Positions 34,359 through 42,885 of a stretch of 64,000 nucleotides of DNA are shown here, in pieces. Each line of letters starts with the position of its first letter. Position 1 is the stretch's first letter. Origin of the DNA: Aldehydirespirator sp965200005. Lineage in GTDB: Bacteria > Actinomycetota > Acidimicrobiia > Acidimicrobiales > Aldehydirespiratoraceae. The stretch covers positions 1,798,001 through 1,862,000 of the forward strand of contig OZ241331.1 in the NCBI GenBank assembly GCA_965200005.1. Reading direction: 5' to 3'. The position numbers and the translations under genes were made by a program. Below the pieces are notes generated by a model. That model saw nothing but the letters and a program-made list of their open reading frames with translations. It did no database searches and was not told the origin of the DNA.

Positions 34359-36347
34359 ATGGGGTGTAGCGATAGCGTCTGGAGTGATCTAGAGCCCCTG
34401 TTGCCTCAGGTGTCTAAGCCGGCGCGCTACATCGGCGGCGAGGACGGCATGCAATCACCCGCACACGGCGCCTCGGTGGTGTCGTGGCTGCTGACGTATC
34501 CCGACACTTACGAGATCGGTTTACCCAATCAGGGTCTGCAGATTCTCTACGAGATTCTCAATGAACGCCCCGACGCCGCTGCTGAGCGTGCTTATGCGCC
34601 CTGGGTTGATCTCGAGGCAAAGATGCGTTCAAGCGGCCTCGCGTTCTTCTCCGTTGACACACACCGGCCTGCCGCGTTGTTTGATGTCATCGCCTTTAAC
34701 CTTTCAGCCGAACTCACCTACACGAACTTGTTGAATTGTGTGGATCTCGCAGGTGTTCCCGTGCGATCTGAGTTTCGTAGCGACGATGATCCGCTGATAG
34801 CAGCAGGTGGTCACTGCACCTATAACCCCGAACCCCTAGCTGACTTCCTTGACTTCGTGGTGATCGGCGATGGCGAGGAGGTCGTCTCTGAGATCAACGA
34901 GGTGCTGCACCGCTGGAAGGTTCACCGCCGTCCCGGGGGTCGTCACCAGGTGTTGCGGGAGCTTGCCGGGGTGGTTGGTGTCTATGTGCCCTCGCTGTAT
35001 CGCCCGATCTCTGAAGGCCAAGCCTTTGCTGGTCTTGAACCCCTTTACCCAGACGTTCCAGAGCTTATTGAGAAGCGCACAGTTGCTGATCTTGCGGATT
35101 GGCCGTATCCCAAACAGCAACTCGTTCCGCTAACAGAAGTAGTGCATGACCGCTTGAACGTTGAGGTGTTCCGGGGTTGCACCCGGGGTTGTCGCTTCTG
35201 TCAGGCGGGGATGATTACCCGGCCGGTGCGTGAACGCCCAGCATCGCAAGTGCGCACCATGATCACCGCGGGATTGAAGCGCACTGGTTATGACGAGGTA
35301 GCCCTGACATCGCTCAGCACCGCCGACTTCAGCGGGATCGAAAAAGTTGTCGCCGACACGGTCAACGACTCCGGCTGTTCTCAGGTGTCGGTGGCACTGC
35401 CGAGTCTGCGGGTCGATGCATTCACGGTCGGGATCGCGGCGCAGATCCAGCGTGCTCGCCGTACTGGTCTGACATTTGCACCCGAAGCAGGAACCTGGCG
35501 CATGCGTCAGGTGATCAACAAGCTGATCTCTGAAGACGACCTCTACGGTGCCGTGGAATCCGCCTACTCGCAGGGTTGGCACCGCATGAAGCTTTACTTC
35601 TTGACGGGTCTCCCAACCGAGACCGATGTCGATACTGCTGGCATTGTTCGCCTAGCCCGCAAGTGTGTCGAGCGAGGTCGAGGCCACCATCGATCGCCAT
35701 CTGTGACGGTGTCCGTCGGCGGCTTCGTTCCCAAACCCTTCACTCCATTCCAGTGGTTTGGCCAGAACACCGTCACCGAGTTGCGACGCAAGATCTCACT
35801 ACTTCGCAAAGAAGCTCGGGGTGCCCGCGGGGTGCATCTCAAATGGCACGACCCGGCAGCCACTTTCGTTGAAGGTCTCATGAGTCGTGGTGACCGTCGG
35901 CTTGGGCCTGTCATCGAGACTGTCTGGCGAGACGGTGGCACCTTTCAGGAGTGGTCAGAACACTTTGATGTCAACAAGTGGCACGCCGCCATGGCTCAAC
36001 ACGGCCTCGACTCCGAATACTTCGTGTACCGGCACCGGACTCTCGGCGAGACACTGCCATGGGATCACCTATCTGCGGGGTTGCACAAGGACTTCCTGTG
36101 GCAGGACTGGCGTGATGCCCTAAACGAGGTCGGTCTTGAGGATTGCCGCTGGACACCCTGCTATGACTGCGGTGCCTGCACCGGCTATGGCATCGAGCAT
36201 GTGGTGGCATCGGCTGTGCCCCCCGCCGGAGGGAGCCAGGGCACGGTCATTCGCAGACCAACATCAGTGGTCGGCACCTCCGCACCGTCAGCAGTTGCGG
36301 TCGGCATCGCACCACCAACGCCGGTCTCGCTCGGTCAACGCTCGTGA
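34359..36347 (+). CDS. TIGR03960-type B12-binding-like radical SAM protein
   Basis: A 662-residue radical SAM protein. The N-terminal ~250 residues form a B12-binding-like domain (YPDTYEIGLPNQGLQILYE). The radical SAM cluster motif CxxxCxxC is in RGCTRGCRFCQAGM near residue 275, followed by YDEVALTSLSTADFSGI. The C-terminal part contains CYDCGACTGYGIEH, a candidate second metal site. The family always sits with a TIGR03936 partner, and sometimes both are fused; proximity to RNase E/G and ribosomal protein genes suggests RNA or ribosome modification, but the reaction is not established to my knowledge. It overlaps the next gene by 4 nt. Confidence 0.9.
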   Translation: MGCSDSVWSDLEPLLPQVSKPARYIGGEDGMQSPAHGASVVSWLLTYPDTYEIGLPNQGLQILYEILNERPDAAAERAYAPWVDLEAKMRSSGLAFFSVDTHRPAALFDVIAFNLSAELTYTNLLNCVDLAGVPVRSEFRSDDDPLIAAGGHCTYNPEPLADFLDFVVIGDGEEVVSEINEVLHRWKVHRRPGGRHQVLRELAGVVGVYVPSLYRPISEGQAFAGLEPLYPDVPELIEKRTVADLADWPYPKQQLVPLTEVVHDRLNVEVFRGCTRGCRFCQAGMITRPVRERPASQVRTMITAGLKRTGYDEVALTSLSTADFSGIEKVVADTVNDSGCSQVSVALPSLRVDAFTVGIAAQIQRARRTGLTFAPEAGTWRMRQVINKLISEDDLYGAVESAYSQGWHRMKLYFLTGLPTETDVDTAGIVRLARKCVERGRGHHRSPSVTVSVGGFVPKPFTPFQWFGQNTVTELRRKISLLRKEARGARGVHLKWHDPAATFVEGLMSRGDRRLGPVIETVWRDGGTFQEWSEHFDVNKWHAAMAQHGLDSEYFVYRHRTLGETLPWDHLSAGLHKDFLWQDWRDALNEVGLEDCRWTPCYDCGACTGYGIEHVVASAVPPAGGSQGTVIRRPTSVVGTSAPSAVAVGIAPPTPVSLGQRS

Positions 36348-37087
36348 GCGGACCGAGCCAGCCCCCAAGCATCCAGCGACTTCGCATCCGCTTCGCTAAA
36401 CACGGCAAGGTCAGGTTCACCTCCCATCGTGACGTAGCACGTATCTGGGAGCGAACACTTCGCAAAGCACAACTTCCGGTTGCCTATTCGGCAGGGTTCG
36501 TGCCCAGGCCCAAACTCGCATTCGGTCTGGCACTATCCACCGGTTTCTCCTCTGATGCGGAGTATCTTGACGTCAGCCTTGATGCTCGCCGAGCCGCTGA
36601 CCTTGACATCACCGAACTCGCGGCGGCCTTAAGCGGGGCGCTGCCGCAGGGTATGACGGCGCTAGCGGTTGCGATTGTCTCGGCAACTGAACCGTCACTG
36701 CAACATGCAGTAACTAGCTGTACCTGGAGGATCGACGCAGCAGGACTTGACAGGGTGGGAGCCGAAAGGGCCATGGGCAGAGCCTTGTCAAGCCGCGAGT
36801 TGATCATTGAACGCAAGCGCAAGGGGCGCCTCATCCGAGAGGACATCCGGCCCGGGCTGCTTGCGGTTGATTTGGAGGGGGAAATCCCAGGCGGTGTGAG
36901 GCTCATCGCCGAACTCGGTACGCAGCCACGGGCGCTGCGGCCTGCAGAGTTACTCGCGAGCCTCGACCCGGCACTCAATTGGGTGCGGGTGTGCCGTCTG
37001 CATCAATGGATTGCCACCGGGATCGGCGAGCGACACGAGCCGCTCGCGCTCGCCCGAAGGCCAGTGGCACAGGCGGTAGCCGGGTGA
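36344..37087 (+). CDS. TIGR03936 family radical SAM-associated protein (DUF2344)
   Basis: A 247-residue protein starting with the family signature RIRFAKHGKVRFTSHRDVAR, then VPRPKLAFGLALSTGFSSDAEYLDV. The partner of the preceding radical SAM protein, translationally coupled by a GTGA overlap. The substrate and role of the pair are not established. The C-terminal ~30 residues, rich in Arg and Ala, are not conserved. Confidence 0.9.
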   Translation: MSGPSQPPSIQRLRIRFAKHGKVRFTSHRDVARIWERTLRKAQLPVAYSAGFVPRPKLAFGLALSTGFSSDAEYLDVSLDARRAADLDITELAAALSGALPQGMTALAVAIVSATEPSLQHAVTSCTWRIDAAGLDRVGAERAMGRALSSRELIIERKRKGRLIREDIRPGLLAVDLEGEIPGGVRLIAELGTQPRALRPAELLASLDPALNWVRVCRLHQWIATGIGERHEPLALARRPVAQAVAG

Positions 37088-37120
37088 TGGCGGCACCGCT
37101 CAACTACTTGAAGGAACGAA

Positions 37121-38743
37121 ATGACAGACGAAAGCGGGCCGGCGCACCTCCCGGCGCACCTCGCTGGCAAGTCCGCTGGAAGGCAGACGACACGAGCTAG
37201 CGCAAGCGCGACCGACATCCGGAAGCGACGGCCACGGCCGCAAAACCGGAAGCCAAAGATCGGCGACAGCCGCCCTGCCCCCAAATCAAACGACGCTCGC
37301 CGGAGAGCCGGTTCGCCCCCACCACGCCGGCGACGCCGTGGACGTCCCCATCGCGGGCCTCAGGTCAAGCCGGTTGAAGCTGTCACCTTTGACGAGCCGG
37401 TAAAGGTTGACGAGAGGAGTCTGCGCGGCCGCCGGGGAAGAACACGACGTGGTAGGGCACTCGGTCGCTACCTGATGTGTGTTCATGTCAGCGATCAGGC
37501 GACCCAAATTGCGGTGCTTGAAGGACGGCGACTGGTCGAGTTCAGCGTGTCACGACCGGCAGATGATGTCAGCCAGATTCATGGGAACATCTATCTCGGC
37601 CGTGTGCAGAACGTGTTGCCAGGGATGGAGACGGCATTCGTCGATATCGGCACACCCAAGAACGCGGTGTTATATCGCGGTGATGTGCAATATGACCCGG
37701 GTGACATTGAAAGTAGCGGGTCGAACGGTGATCGTCCTGAGCCTCGGATCGAGGAACTGCTTCAGCCTAAACAAACGGTTCTGTGCCAAGTGATCAAGAA
37801 CCCGATCGGTGAGAAAGGTGCTCGACTCACGCAGGAAGTGTCCTTGGCGGGCAGGTTCGTGGTGTTGGTGCCGAACTCATCGGGCTTCGGGATCTCCAAG
37901 CGGCTACCCGAGGGGGAACGCCGCCGCTTGCGCTCGATACTTGATCGTGTCAAGCCTGCTGAGCATGGCTTGATTATGCGAACTGCCGCCGAAAAGGTCA
38001 CACTGCCTGAGATCAAGCGCGATGTGGCACGCCTGGTCGGACAGTGGAAGGAAGTCGCCAAACTTGCTCGTTCGGCGCGCGCACCTGCACTTCTGTATCG
38101 AGAGCCCGAAGCTCCGCTTCGGCTGATCCGTGAGGAACTGAGTGCCGATTACCGGGGTGTGATTATCGACGACAAGCGGCTGTTTACCCAAGCCAAGGGT
38201 TACATCTCCTCGATTGTCGGGACCCTTTCAGAGCGGGTGCGCTTCTATGACATGAGCACCGAGACGTTGCCACTCTTTGAGCGCTACTACGTGACTGAAC
38301 AACTCAAGAAGGCACTAGAACCCAAGGTTTGGCTGCCATCTGGTGGATCAATAATCATTGAACACACCGAAGCGCTCACGGTTGTAGACGTAAACACAGG
38401 CAAGAACGTTGGCAAATCAAGTCTGGAAGAGACCGTCCTTGCGAACAACCTTGAAGCAGCGGAAGAGCTTGCGAGACAACTGCGCTTACGTGACATAGGC
38501 GGCATCATTGTCATTGACTTTGTTGACATGGAGAGTTCAGCAAATCGAGCCAAGGTGGCAAACCGTTTCAAGGAGGCACTGGCACGCGACAAGACTCGAA
38601 CTCAAGTGCTTGACATCAGCGGGCTCGGGTTGCTGGAAATGACCCGCAAACGCAGCGGTGAAGGACTTCTCGAGTCTCTGTCAGACATTTGCTCCAGCTG
38701 CTCAGGTCGTGGCTTCCAGTTGCTCGAGAGCCTGATCCACTGA
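37121..38743 (+). CDS. Ribonuclease E/G family protein
   Basis: Endoribonuclease for rRNA maturation and mRNA turnover, 540 residues. The first ~105 residues are basic and low-complexity (Arg/Pro/Lys-rich), probably disordered RNA-binding sequence. An S1-like domain (SQIHGNIYLGRVQNVLPGM) precedes the catalytic core with the Mg-binding Asp in TVVDVNTG and VIDFVDM, and the zinc-link cysteines in CSSCSGRG near the C-terminus. It lacks the long C-terminal scaffold of E. coli RNase E, resembling RNase G plus an N-terminal extension as in actinobacteria. ATG 37121 is preceded by AAGGA. It is followed by rplU and rpmA. Confidence 0.93.
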   Translation: MTDESGPAHLPAHLAGKSAGRQTTRASASATDIRKRRPRPQNRKPKIGDSRPAPKSNDARRRAGSPPPRRRRRGRPHRGPQVKPVEAVTFDEPVKVDERSLRGRRGRTRRGRALGRYLMCVHVSDQATQIAVLEGRRLVEFSVSRPADDVSQIHGNIYLGRVQNVLPGMETAFVDIGTPKNAVLYRGDVQYDPGDIESSGSNGDRPEPRIEELLQPKQTVLCQVIKNPIGEKGARLTQEVSLAGRFVVLVPNSSGFGISKRLPEGERRRLRSILDRVKPAEHGLIMRTAAEKVTLPEIKRDVARLVGQWKEVAKLARSARAPALLYREPEAPLRLIREELSADYRGVIIDDKRLFTQAKGYISSIVGTLSERVRFYDMSTETLPLFERYYVTEQLKKALEPKVWLPSGGSIIIEHTEALTVVDVNTGKNVGKSSLEETVLANNLEAAEELARQLRLRDIGGIIVIDFVDMESSANRAKVANRFKEALARDKTRTQVLDISGLGLLEMTRKRSGEGLLESLSDICSSCSGRGFQLLESLIH

Positions 38744-38766
38744 GCGGTTCGCAGAGAGCTAGCCGT

Positions 38767-38772
38767 TAGCCT
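38767..38772 (+). promoter_or_regulatory. -10 hexamer TAGCCT of rplU
   Basis: Ends 8 nt before the ATG at 38781; suggests leaderless expression of the rplU-rpmA pair in addition to read-through from the RNase gene. Confidence 0.55.
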
Positions 38773-38780
38773 TGCGGGCC

Positions 38781-39089
38781 ATGTACGCAGTGGTGAAGAC
38801 CGGCGGCAAGCAGTATCGCGTCACCGAAGGTTCCACGCTTGAGGTGGAGCGCCTCGGTGGACCAGGCTCGGAAGTGTCGCTGCAGCCAGTGCTCGTGGTT
38901 GATGGCGACGACGTGTTGGCCACTCCCTCCGATCTCGCGTCAGCGAGCGTTAGCGGGGTAGTAGTAGACGAACATCGCGGCCCGAAGATCCGTGGCTTCA
39001 CCTACAAATCCAAGAGCAACCAGCGGCGCCGCTGGGGTCACCGCCAGAACTATGCCATGGTGGAGATCACCGAGATCCGAAGGGACTGA
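38781..39089 (+). CDS. rplU: 50S ribosomal protein L21
   Basis: About 102 residues starting MYAVVKTGGKQYRV, diagnostic for L21; the C-terminal KSKSNQRRRWGHRQ binds 23S rRNA. The frame could start at TTG 38772, but ATG 38781 is the family start and fits the upstream TAGCCT at 8 nt. It is followed by rpmA after 6 nt. Confidence 0.97.
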   Translation: MYAVVKTGGKQYRVTEGSTLEVERLGGPGSEVSLQPVLVVDGDDVLATPSDLASASVSGVVVDEHRGPKIRGFTYKSKSNQRRRWGHRQNYAMVEITEIRRD

Positions 39090-39095
39090 TCGAAA

Positions 39096-39353
39096 ATGTC
39101 TAAGACCAAAGGCGGCGGCTCCACACGAAACGGGCGCGACTCTCAGGCCAAGCGGCTCGGTGTCAAGGTTTACGACGGCGGCCGTGTACTTGCTGGTGCC
39201 ATCATCGTGCGTCAGCGTGGCACCAAGTTCCATCCGGGCAGCAACGTAGGTCGGGGCGGAGATGACACGCTGTTCGCTACCGCTCCCGGCGTTGTCCGGT
39301 TCGGCTCAAGGAGGGGACGCAAGCTAGTTGAGGTCGTGTCAAGCCGTTCCTGA
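39096..39353 (+). CDS. rpmA: 50S ribosomal protein L27
   Basis: 85 residues with the family pattern SKTKGGGSTRNGRDSQAKRLG and IIVRQRGTKFHPG. The N-terminus reaches the peptidyl transferase centre in known structures. The usual N-terminal extension cleaved in Firmicutes is absent. It directly follows rplU, with obg downstream, the classic order. Confidence 0.97.
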   Translation: MSKTKGGGSTRNGRDSQAKRLGVKVYDGGRVLAGAIIVRQRGTKFHPGSNVGRGGDDTLFATAPGVVRFGSRRGRKLVEVVSSRS

Positions 39354-39424
39354 GTCGACGGCCACCTCGTTGTAACTGCTGAGGCTCGCAACACTGTTCT
39401 GATAGCCCGCTTGAGGGCTCTGCG

Positions 39425-39430
39425 TAGGCT
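39425..39430 (+). promoter_or_regulatory. -10 hexamer TAGGCT of obg
   Basis: Ends 6 nt before GTG 39437, selecting that codon over TTG 39431 as start. Confidence 0.6.
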
Positions 39431-39436
39431 TTGAGG

Positions 39437-40759
39437 GTGAGCGGGTTTGTTGATGAGTGCAACCTGCATGTCACTGCGGGTGACGGTGGCGCGGGCTGTG
39501 TGGCCTTCCGCCGTGAGTCGCGTGTGCCTAGGGGAGGCCCAGCCGGTGGAGATGGTGGCCGGGGTGGTCATGTCTGGCTCGTAGCCGATCGCAATGTTGC
39601 GTCGCTGCTCGCCTTCCGGGATCATCCACATCGTCGTGCCGCAAGTGGCAAGCATGGTTCGGGTAACAGGCGTCACGGTGCTCGTGGCAGCGACCTCGAG
39701 ATAAAGGTGCCAGTCGGGACGGTCGTCCTTGATCACGCGGAACGCACGGAGTTGGCCGACCTTGAGAGTCACGGTGCGCGCTGGCGAGCAGTCCGTGCAG
39801 GTGACGGCGGTCGGGGCAATGCTCGATTCCTTGCCAACAACCGGCGCGCACCGGCCTTTGCCGAGCAGGGGGAGTATGGCGAGAGTCGCTGGCTGCGTCT
39901 AGAACTTAAGTTGCTGGCGGATGTTGCAATTGTCGGCTTTCCAAATGTTGGCAAGTCGACCTTCATTTCTCGGGTCTCTGCGGCACGCCCCAAGATCGCC
40001 GATTATCCGTTCACCACGCTTGAGCCCAATCTCGGCGTGGCCCGGATAGATGATGAGGTTGAGCTAGTTCTCGCAGACATCCCTGGGTTGATCGAGGGTG
40101 CTGCCGACGGTCGCGGACTGGGTCACCGGTTCCTGCGCCACACAGAACGTTCCCGGGTGCTGCTAGTGCTCATTGATCTAGCCGAGATGTGTATGGTTGC
40201 TCCGGCTCGCCAGCTTGAAGTGTTGCTTGGTGAACTCGGTCGTTACCGCCCCGAACTGCTTGAGCGCCCGCGTCTCGTCATCGGCAGCCGCGCGGATATG
40301 GCACCGGGTGCGAGCTTTGGAGCCGGAAGGCTGTCTTCGGTTACTGGGGAAGGGGTCCCAGAGGTCATGGGTGCCCTGGCCCGGATGACCGATGAGGCTC
40401 GCCGGTCAGAGCCTGTCATCGAGGCACATGCTCTGCATCGTCCCGGTTCCCGCTTGGGCGACTTCGTGATCGAGCGGCGCGACGACGGTTCCTGGGAAGT
40501 CCTTGGCCGGGCGGCCCTGCGAGCCGTAGCACTGAGCGATATGACCGACCCAGGGGCCCTCGCCTATGCACAAGACCGGCTGAACGGTCTCGGGGTAGAG
40601 CGTGCGTTGCGATCTCGCGGTGTTCGCGAGGGAGATGTCGTACATATCGGGGGCTTCGAGTTCGAGTACCACGATGACAACGCCATAGACGGTCACTCGT
40701 CACAGCATGGAGCCACGGGTTCGGATCGTGCCCGCAGGCGCCGGCGGACCGGGCGGTGA
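39437..40759 (+). CDS. obg: GTPase Obg/CgtA
   Basis: Ribosome-associated GTPase of the large subunit, about 440 residues. The glycine-rich OBG fold (FVDECNLHVTAGDGGAGCVAFRRE) precedes the G domain with G1 GFPNVGKST, G3 DIPGLIEGA and a G4-like region replaced by VIGSRAD rather than the usual NKxD, which is notable. A C-terminal OCT domain (LGDFVIERRDDGSWEVLG) follows. GTG 39437 gives MSGFVDE as in homologues and fits a TAGGCT at 6 nt. The stop overlaps proB by 4 nt. Confidence 0.95.
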   Translation: MSGFVDECNLHVTAGDGGAGCVAFRRESRVPRGGPAGGDGGRGGHVWLVADRNVASLLAFRDHPHRRAASGKHGSGNRRHGARGSDLEIKVPVGTVVLDHAERTELADLESHGARWRAVRAGDGGRGNARFLANNRRAPAFAEQGEYGESRWLRLELKLLADVAIVGFPNVGKSTFISRVSAARPKIADYPFTTLEPNLGVARIDDEVELVLADIPGLIEGAADGRGLGHRFLRHTERSRVLLVLIDLAEMCMVAPARQLEVLLGELGRYRPELLERPRLVIGSRADMAPGASFGAGRLSSVTGEGVPEVMGALARMTDEARRSEPVIEAHALHRPGSRLGDFVIERRDDGSWEVLGRAALRAVALSDMTDPGALAYAQDRLNGLGVERALRSRGVREGDVVHIGGFEFEYHDDNAIDGHSSQHGATGSDRARRRRRTGR

Positions 40760-41919
40760 GCCCGCCACCACCCCATAGCAGCCCCCCAGTGGAGCAAGCT
40801 GTACGCAACGACACTTCGCGCCAGGTGGTCGTAGCCAAGATCGGAACGTCATCGATCACAGATGAGAGTGGCGCCATCAACGAAGCGGCCATCACCAAGC
40901 TGTGTACCGAGGTTGCGTGGCTGCGCTCGGTGGGGCACCAGGTGGTGGTTGTCACGAGCGGGGCGATAGCTGCCGGTTTGCCTGAACTCGGCTTGAGCCA
41001 GCAACGGCACACGCTTGGCATCGGCACCCTGCAAGCAGTAGCGACGGTAGGCCAGAGCGCCCTGATGGGCATGTATCGGGATGTCTTCTCAAGCCTTGGG
41101 GTTGTGGCCGGCCAGGTGCTGCTGGTGCCGCTTGACTTCGTGATCCGCAGCCAATATGTACACGCCTCCGCCACTCTGCGCCGGCTGCTTGACCTCGATG
41201 TGGTGCCAGTGGTCAACGAGAACGATGCAGTGGCTGACGACGAGATTCGCTGGGGCGACAACGATCGGATAGCGGCGCTCGTGGCCAACCTTGTCCATGC
41301 CGACTTGCTGGTTCTGCTAACCGACATTGCTGGGGTTCACACAGCAGATCCGCGCAGGAACCCCGAGGCTGCTCTGATCTCGGAGATAGTCACGTTCGAC
41401 GGTCGCCTACGGCGTGCAGCTGGTGGAACAGGCAGCAAGCGCGGTAGTGGTGGCATGGCTTCTAAACTCACCGCATCCCGGGTTGCGTCACTCTCTGGAG
41501 TGCCGACCGTCATCGCTGACGCGGCTCGTCCTGATGTTCTTGCAGATGCGGTCGGGGGAGTTTCCGGGGTGGGTACCCGGGTGCGGGCGGCTCGCATGCG
41601 ACTACCTGCCCGCAAGTTGTGGATCGGTTTCGCAGTCGACTCACAAGGTGAAGTTGTTGTTGATGGAGGCGCTCAAGCGGCTCTTCAGAGAGGCAAGTCG
41701 CTCCTTGCAATAGGTGTGCGCAAGGTGTTGGGAACCTTTGATTCTGGCTCAGTTCTGGAGGTACTCGGTGAAGACGGCAAGGTGTTCGCCCGGGGCGTGG
41801 CCCGTCATGGCAGCGACGAGTTGCGTGCCGCAGCTGGACACCGTCGCGAGGCGCTACCGCCAGGTGCTCCAAACATCATGATTCACGCAAACGATCTGGT
41901 CGTATTGCCTGCGAGCTAA
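40756..41919 (+). CDS. proB: Glutamate 5-kinase
   Basis: First step of proline synthesis, 387 residues. The amino acid kinase domain has VVAKIGTSSITDE near the N-terminus, VVTSGAIAAGL, VPVVNENDAVADDEIRWGDND and the GTGSKRGSGGMASKL stretch. A C-terminal PUA domain (residues ~290-385) is present. GTG 40756 overlaps the obg stop. The partner proA lies 2.7 kb downstream, separated by two reverse-strand genes. Confidence 0.95.
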   Translation: MSPPPPHSSPPVEQAVRNDTSRQVVVAKIGTSSITDESGAINEAAITKLCTEVAWLRSVGHQVVVVTSGAIAAGLPELGLSQQRHTLGIGTLQAVATVGQSALMGMYRDVFSSLGVVAGQVLLVPLDFVIRSQYVHASATLRRLLDLDVVPVVNENDAVADDEIRWGDNDRIAALVANLVHADLLVLLTDIAGVHTADPRRNPEAALISEIVTFDGRLRRAAGGTGSKRGSGGMASKLTASRVASLSGVPTVIADAARPDVLADAVGGVSGVGTRVRAARMRLPARKLWIGFAVDSQGEVVVDGGAQAALQRGKSLLAIGVRKVLGTFDSGSVLEVLGEDGKVFARGVARHGSDELRAAAGHRREALPPGAPNIMIHANDLVVLPAS

Positions 41920-41960
41920 CGTCGCCGGCGAGCTTGCCGGTCGCTAGTGGGTCGCAGGGC

Positions 41961-42806
41961 TTAGGCAGTCTTCTTGCTGTTCGACTCTCGCTCGTTCGCG
42001 GCTTCGGTTTGTGGAGCGGCAATTGACTTTGGCGTAGTGCCGCCGCTTGCAATCTCACCGGCATTCGAACCCGCAGTAATTCCGAGTTGGCTGCGCAACT
42101 TCGCGATACGCGCTCTGGCTTCGTTCTGGCGGGCGGCAGCCTCAACTTCAAGCATTCCGGCCACTCCGCCAGGATCAGACGCCACCGACGACAGTTCGGC
42201 TACCCCTTTTGCTTTGGCGTAACGCGCTTCGATCTTGTCGCGCACCTCGTTGAAAGTCGGGACATCCTCGCCGACTGACTCAGTAAGCGAGCCCATGGCG
42301 TCGTTCATCTGCTCCTGCATGCGAGCTTGATCAATCTGGCCCAACAGTCGCTGACGTTCCCGTAGCTTTTCCTGCAGGCCAAGAGCATTCTGGTTGACAG
42401 CTGCCTTGGCTTGATCGGCTGCTTGCGTCGCTTGGAAGTGCAACGCCTTGAGGTTGTCGACCTCGTGTTCCATGGTGATCATGCTCTCAGCGATGCGCTC
42501 AGCGACGGCCGTGTAGGAGTCAACCTTTGCCGTGTCGCCCCTGACGATGGCTTCATCGGCCATGAGTAGCGCGTGCTGGACGTTGGTGTTGGCGCGCTCA
42601 AGATCCTCTAGTGCGCGGCTGAGGCGCATCTCGGTTTGCTTCTGGTTGGCGATCACGTTGGCCGCCTGATCCTTGAGTCGCCGGTGCTGCTGGCGAGCCT
42701 CGTCAATTGCCTGCTCAAGCTGGATCTTGGGATCAGCCGACTCCTCAAACCGGCGGTTCATCTTCGCGTTGAAGTAATTCCAGCGCCGTTTCAGCTGCTT
42801 CAACAT
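41961..42806 (-). CDS. pspA: PspA/IM30 family membrane-stress protein
   Basis: A 281-residue, almost entirely alpha-helical coiled-coil protein (LKQLKRRWNYFNAKMNRRFE, then IQLEQAIDEARQQHRRL), as in PspA/Vipp1/IM30 proteins that polymerise on damaged membranes. The last ~55 residues are Ala/Ser-rich and variable. The ATG at 42806 lies 7 nt after a TAGAGT hexamer on the same strand (42814-42819), so it is probably leaderless. It is convergent with proB. Confidence 0.9.
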   Translation of the reverse strand: MLKQLKRRWNYFNAKMNRRFEESADPKIQLEQAIDEARQQHRRLKDQAANVIANQKQTEMRLSRALEDLERANTNVQHALLMADEAIVRGDTAKVDSYTAVAERIAESMITMEHEVDNLKALHFQATQAADQAKAAVNQNALGLQEKLRERQRLLGQIDQARMQEQMNDAMGSLTESVGEDVPTFNEVRDKIEARYAKAKGVAELSSVASDPGGVAGMLEVEAAARQNEARARIAKLRSQLGITAGSNAGEIASGGTTPKSIAAPQTEAANERESNSKKTA

Positions 42807-42813
42807 AGCGACG

Positions 42814-42819
42814 ACTCTA
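42814..42819 (-). promoter_or_regulatory. -10 hexamer TAGAGT of pspA
   Basis: Reverse strand, 7 nt before the ATG at 42806. Confidence 0.55.
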
Positions 42820-42885
42820 GACGACTCTGCTGATAACTCACAGACACCAACTCAGAATTTGCGACCGATGATCGTAAGTTATCCC

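Noticed and set aside
40416..41327. 303-codon reverse-strand open frame across obg and proB
   Set aside because: It spans two genes with clear catalytic motifs and is low-complexity Ser/Thr/Arg sequence.
41925..41940. CCGGC/GCCGG hairpin between proB and pspA
   Set aside because: The stem is only 5 bp and no T run follows, so I do not call it a terminator.
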